Shown here: piece after piece, positions 5,941 to 6,208 of the stretch
Numbering within the stretch: position 1 is the stretch's first letter
How the letters are laid out: every line of letters begins with the position of its first letter
NCBI GenBank assembly: GCA_020724025.1
Contig: DYHU01000226.1
Coordinates: 1 to 6,208, forward strand
DNA length: 6,208 nucleotides
Source of the DNA: Syntrophorhabdus sp.
Lineage (GTDB): Bacteria; Desulfobacterota; BSN033; UBA1163
Direction: 5' to 3'
Notes under the pieces: generated by a model
The model's database searches: none
What the model saw: only the letters and a program-made list of their open reading frames with translations
What the model was told of the DNA's origin: nothing
Made by a program: the position numbers and the translations under genes

Positions 5941-6056
5941 TCTAATTGAGTGAAAAATATGCCACGCTTTCACACAAATCAATGAATTCGGTCTTAAAAC
6001 CCAGTCGCCCGATTCGTCTCGTCATTCATTTAAATACACGATTTCTTATCTCATCT

Positions 6057-6081
6057 CCTTCCCCCTTACGATGGGGGAAGG
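6057..6081 (+). repeat. Hairpin repeat CCTTCCCCC...GGGGGAAGG
   Basis: CCTTCCCCC (6057-6065) and GGGGGAAGG (6073-6081) are perfectly complementary around a seven-base loop. The following GGTTGGGATGGGGG (6080-6093) has a degenerate inverted counterpart near 6114-6127, so this and the next hairpin form an inverted pair. As the first stable stem after the PBP gene it may protect or end that mRNA, although no clean T-run follows. Confidence 0.65.
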
Positions 6082-6125
6082 TTGGGATGGGGGTGAGCAT
6101 CATGGATCTTCCCCCCCACCTTAAT

Positions 6126-6147
6126 CCTCCCCCTCCGTGGGGGGAGG
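6126..6147 (-). repeat. Hairpin repeat CCTCCCCC...GGGGGAGG
   Basis: CCTCCCCC (6126-6133) pairs with GGGGGAGG (6140-6147) around a six-base loop. It is the opposite-orientation partner of the hairpin at 6057-6081. TTATTTTTTG starts at 6151, so on the plus strand this stem plus T-rich tail could also work as a weak terminator for the PBP transcript. Confidence 0.6.
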
Positions 6148-6172
6148 AAGTTATTTTTTGACTCAATTGGGG

Positions 6173-6208
6173 TACTAATCTTAAAAAGTAAAAGGTTGAG
6201 GTTGAGGT
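6173..6208. other. Flank with the beginning of a GAGGTT hexamer tandem repeat
   Basis: After the right TACTAATCT copy the window ends in an AT-rich stretch and then about two and a half copies of a six-base unit (GGTTGAGGTTGAGGT, 6194-6208). The repeat is cut by the window edge, so its length is unknown. No gene start is visible here. Confidence 0.4.

Larger units (their letters stand above)
5941..6172. mobile_element. MITE-like inverted-repeat element 2 (AATTGAGT ends)
   Basis: Directly after the PBP stop, AATTGAGTGAAAAA (5944-5957) pairs with 6155-6168, whose complement is AATTGAGTCAAAAA (13 of 14). The left end with its flank, AATCTAATTGAGTGA from 5939, closely matches the synthetase-side end of element 1 (AATCTAAATTGAGCGA). 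TACTAATCT flanks the element at 5935-5943 and 6173-6181, a possible target duplication. Part of the left copy could instead be the element's own end, so the boundary is uncertain by a few bases. Within are two head-to-head copies of a GGGGGAAGG-type hairpin repeat (6057-6081, 6126-6147). A TTG-started 71-codon frame runs from end to end, but it has no ribosome site and largely translates the hairpins, so I treat it as non-coding. No transposase is present. Confidence 0.6.

Noticed and set aside
5946..6161. 71-codon plus-strand frame after the PBP gene
   Set aside because: TTG start, no Shine-Dalgarno, and much of it translates the C- and G-rich hairpins (Pro/Gly/Trp-rich), a common false gene over this type of repeat.

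Overview
The window looks like chromosome from a Gram-negative bacterium, most plausibly a Desulfobacterota/deltaproteobacterial-type anaerobe. The reasons are the gene content (a TAXI-type TRAP solute-binding protein beside an acyl-CoA synthetase, and a bifunctional class A PBP of the MrcA type), an outer-membrane-style small lipoprotein, and intergenic spaces packed with short palindromic repeats of the GTCATTCC...GGAATCCAG and GTAGGGGC...GCCCCTAC kinds that I associate with such genomes. This placement is an inference; no rRNA or marker gene is present to fix it.

Layout. The left half is transcribed leftward: an AMP-forming acyl-CoA synthetase (about 2686 down to 1160) is followed by a periplasmic TAXI-family binding protein (957 down to 1). 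The gap between them is filled almost entirely by a ~196-bp inverted-repeat element. The right half is transcribed rightward: a 96-residue coiled-coil lipoprotein (3086-3376), a strong intrinsic terminator (3392-3433), and then a complete 828-residue penicillin-binding protein 1A (3454-5940). The divergent spacer 2687-3085 carries candidate promoters at each edge and, between them, a cluster of hairpins including a perfect 28-bp palindrome. The last ~270 bases hold a second inverted-repeat element, the start of a hexamer tandem repeat, and no gene.

How the genes fit together. The leftward pair suggests uptake of a small organic acid (TAXI binding protein, with its membrane subunit presumably beyond position 1) coupled to CoA activation, although the substrate cannot be read from sequence. 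The rightward pair is envelope-related: a small lipoprotein with a leucine/asparagine heptad coiled coil and a lysine-rich C-terminus, upstream of a peptidoglycan glycosyltransferase/transpeptidase.

The most unusual signal is non-coding. Two elements (976-1171 and about 5941-6172) have related ends, AAYCTAA(A)TTGAGY. Each encloses two head-to-head copies of a different hairpin repeat, and each has the same end placed directly at the stop codon of the gene upstream of it. They look like a family of small non-autonomous (MITE-like) composite repeats targeting gene 3' ends.
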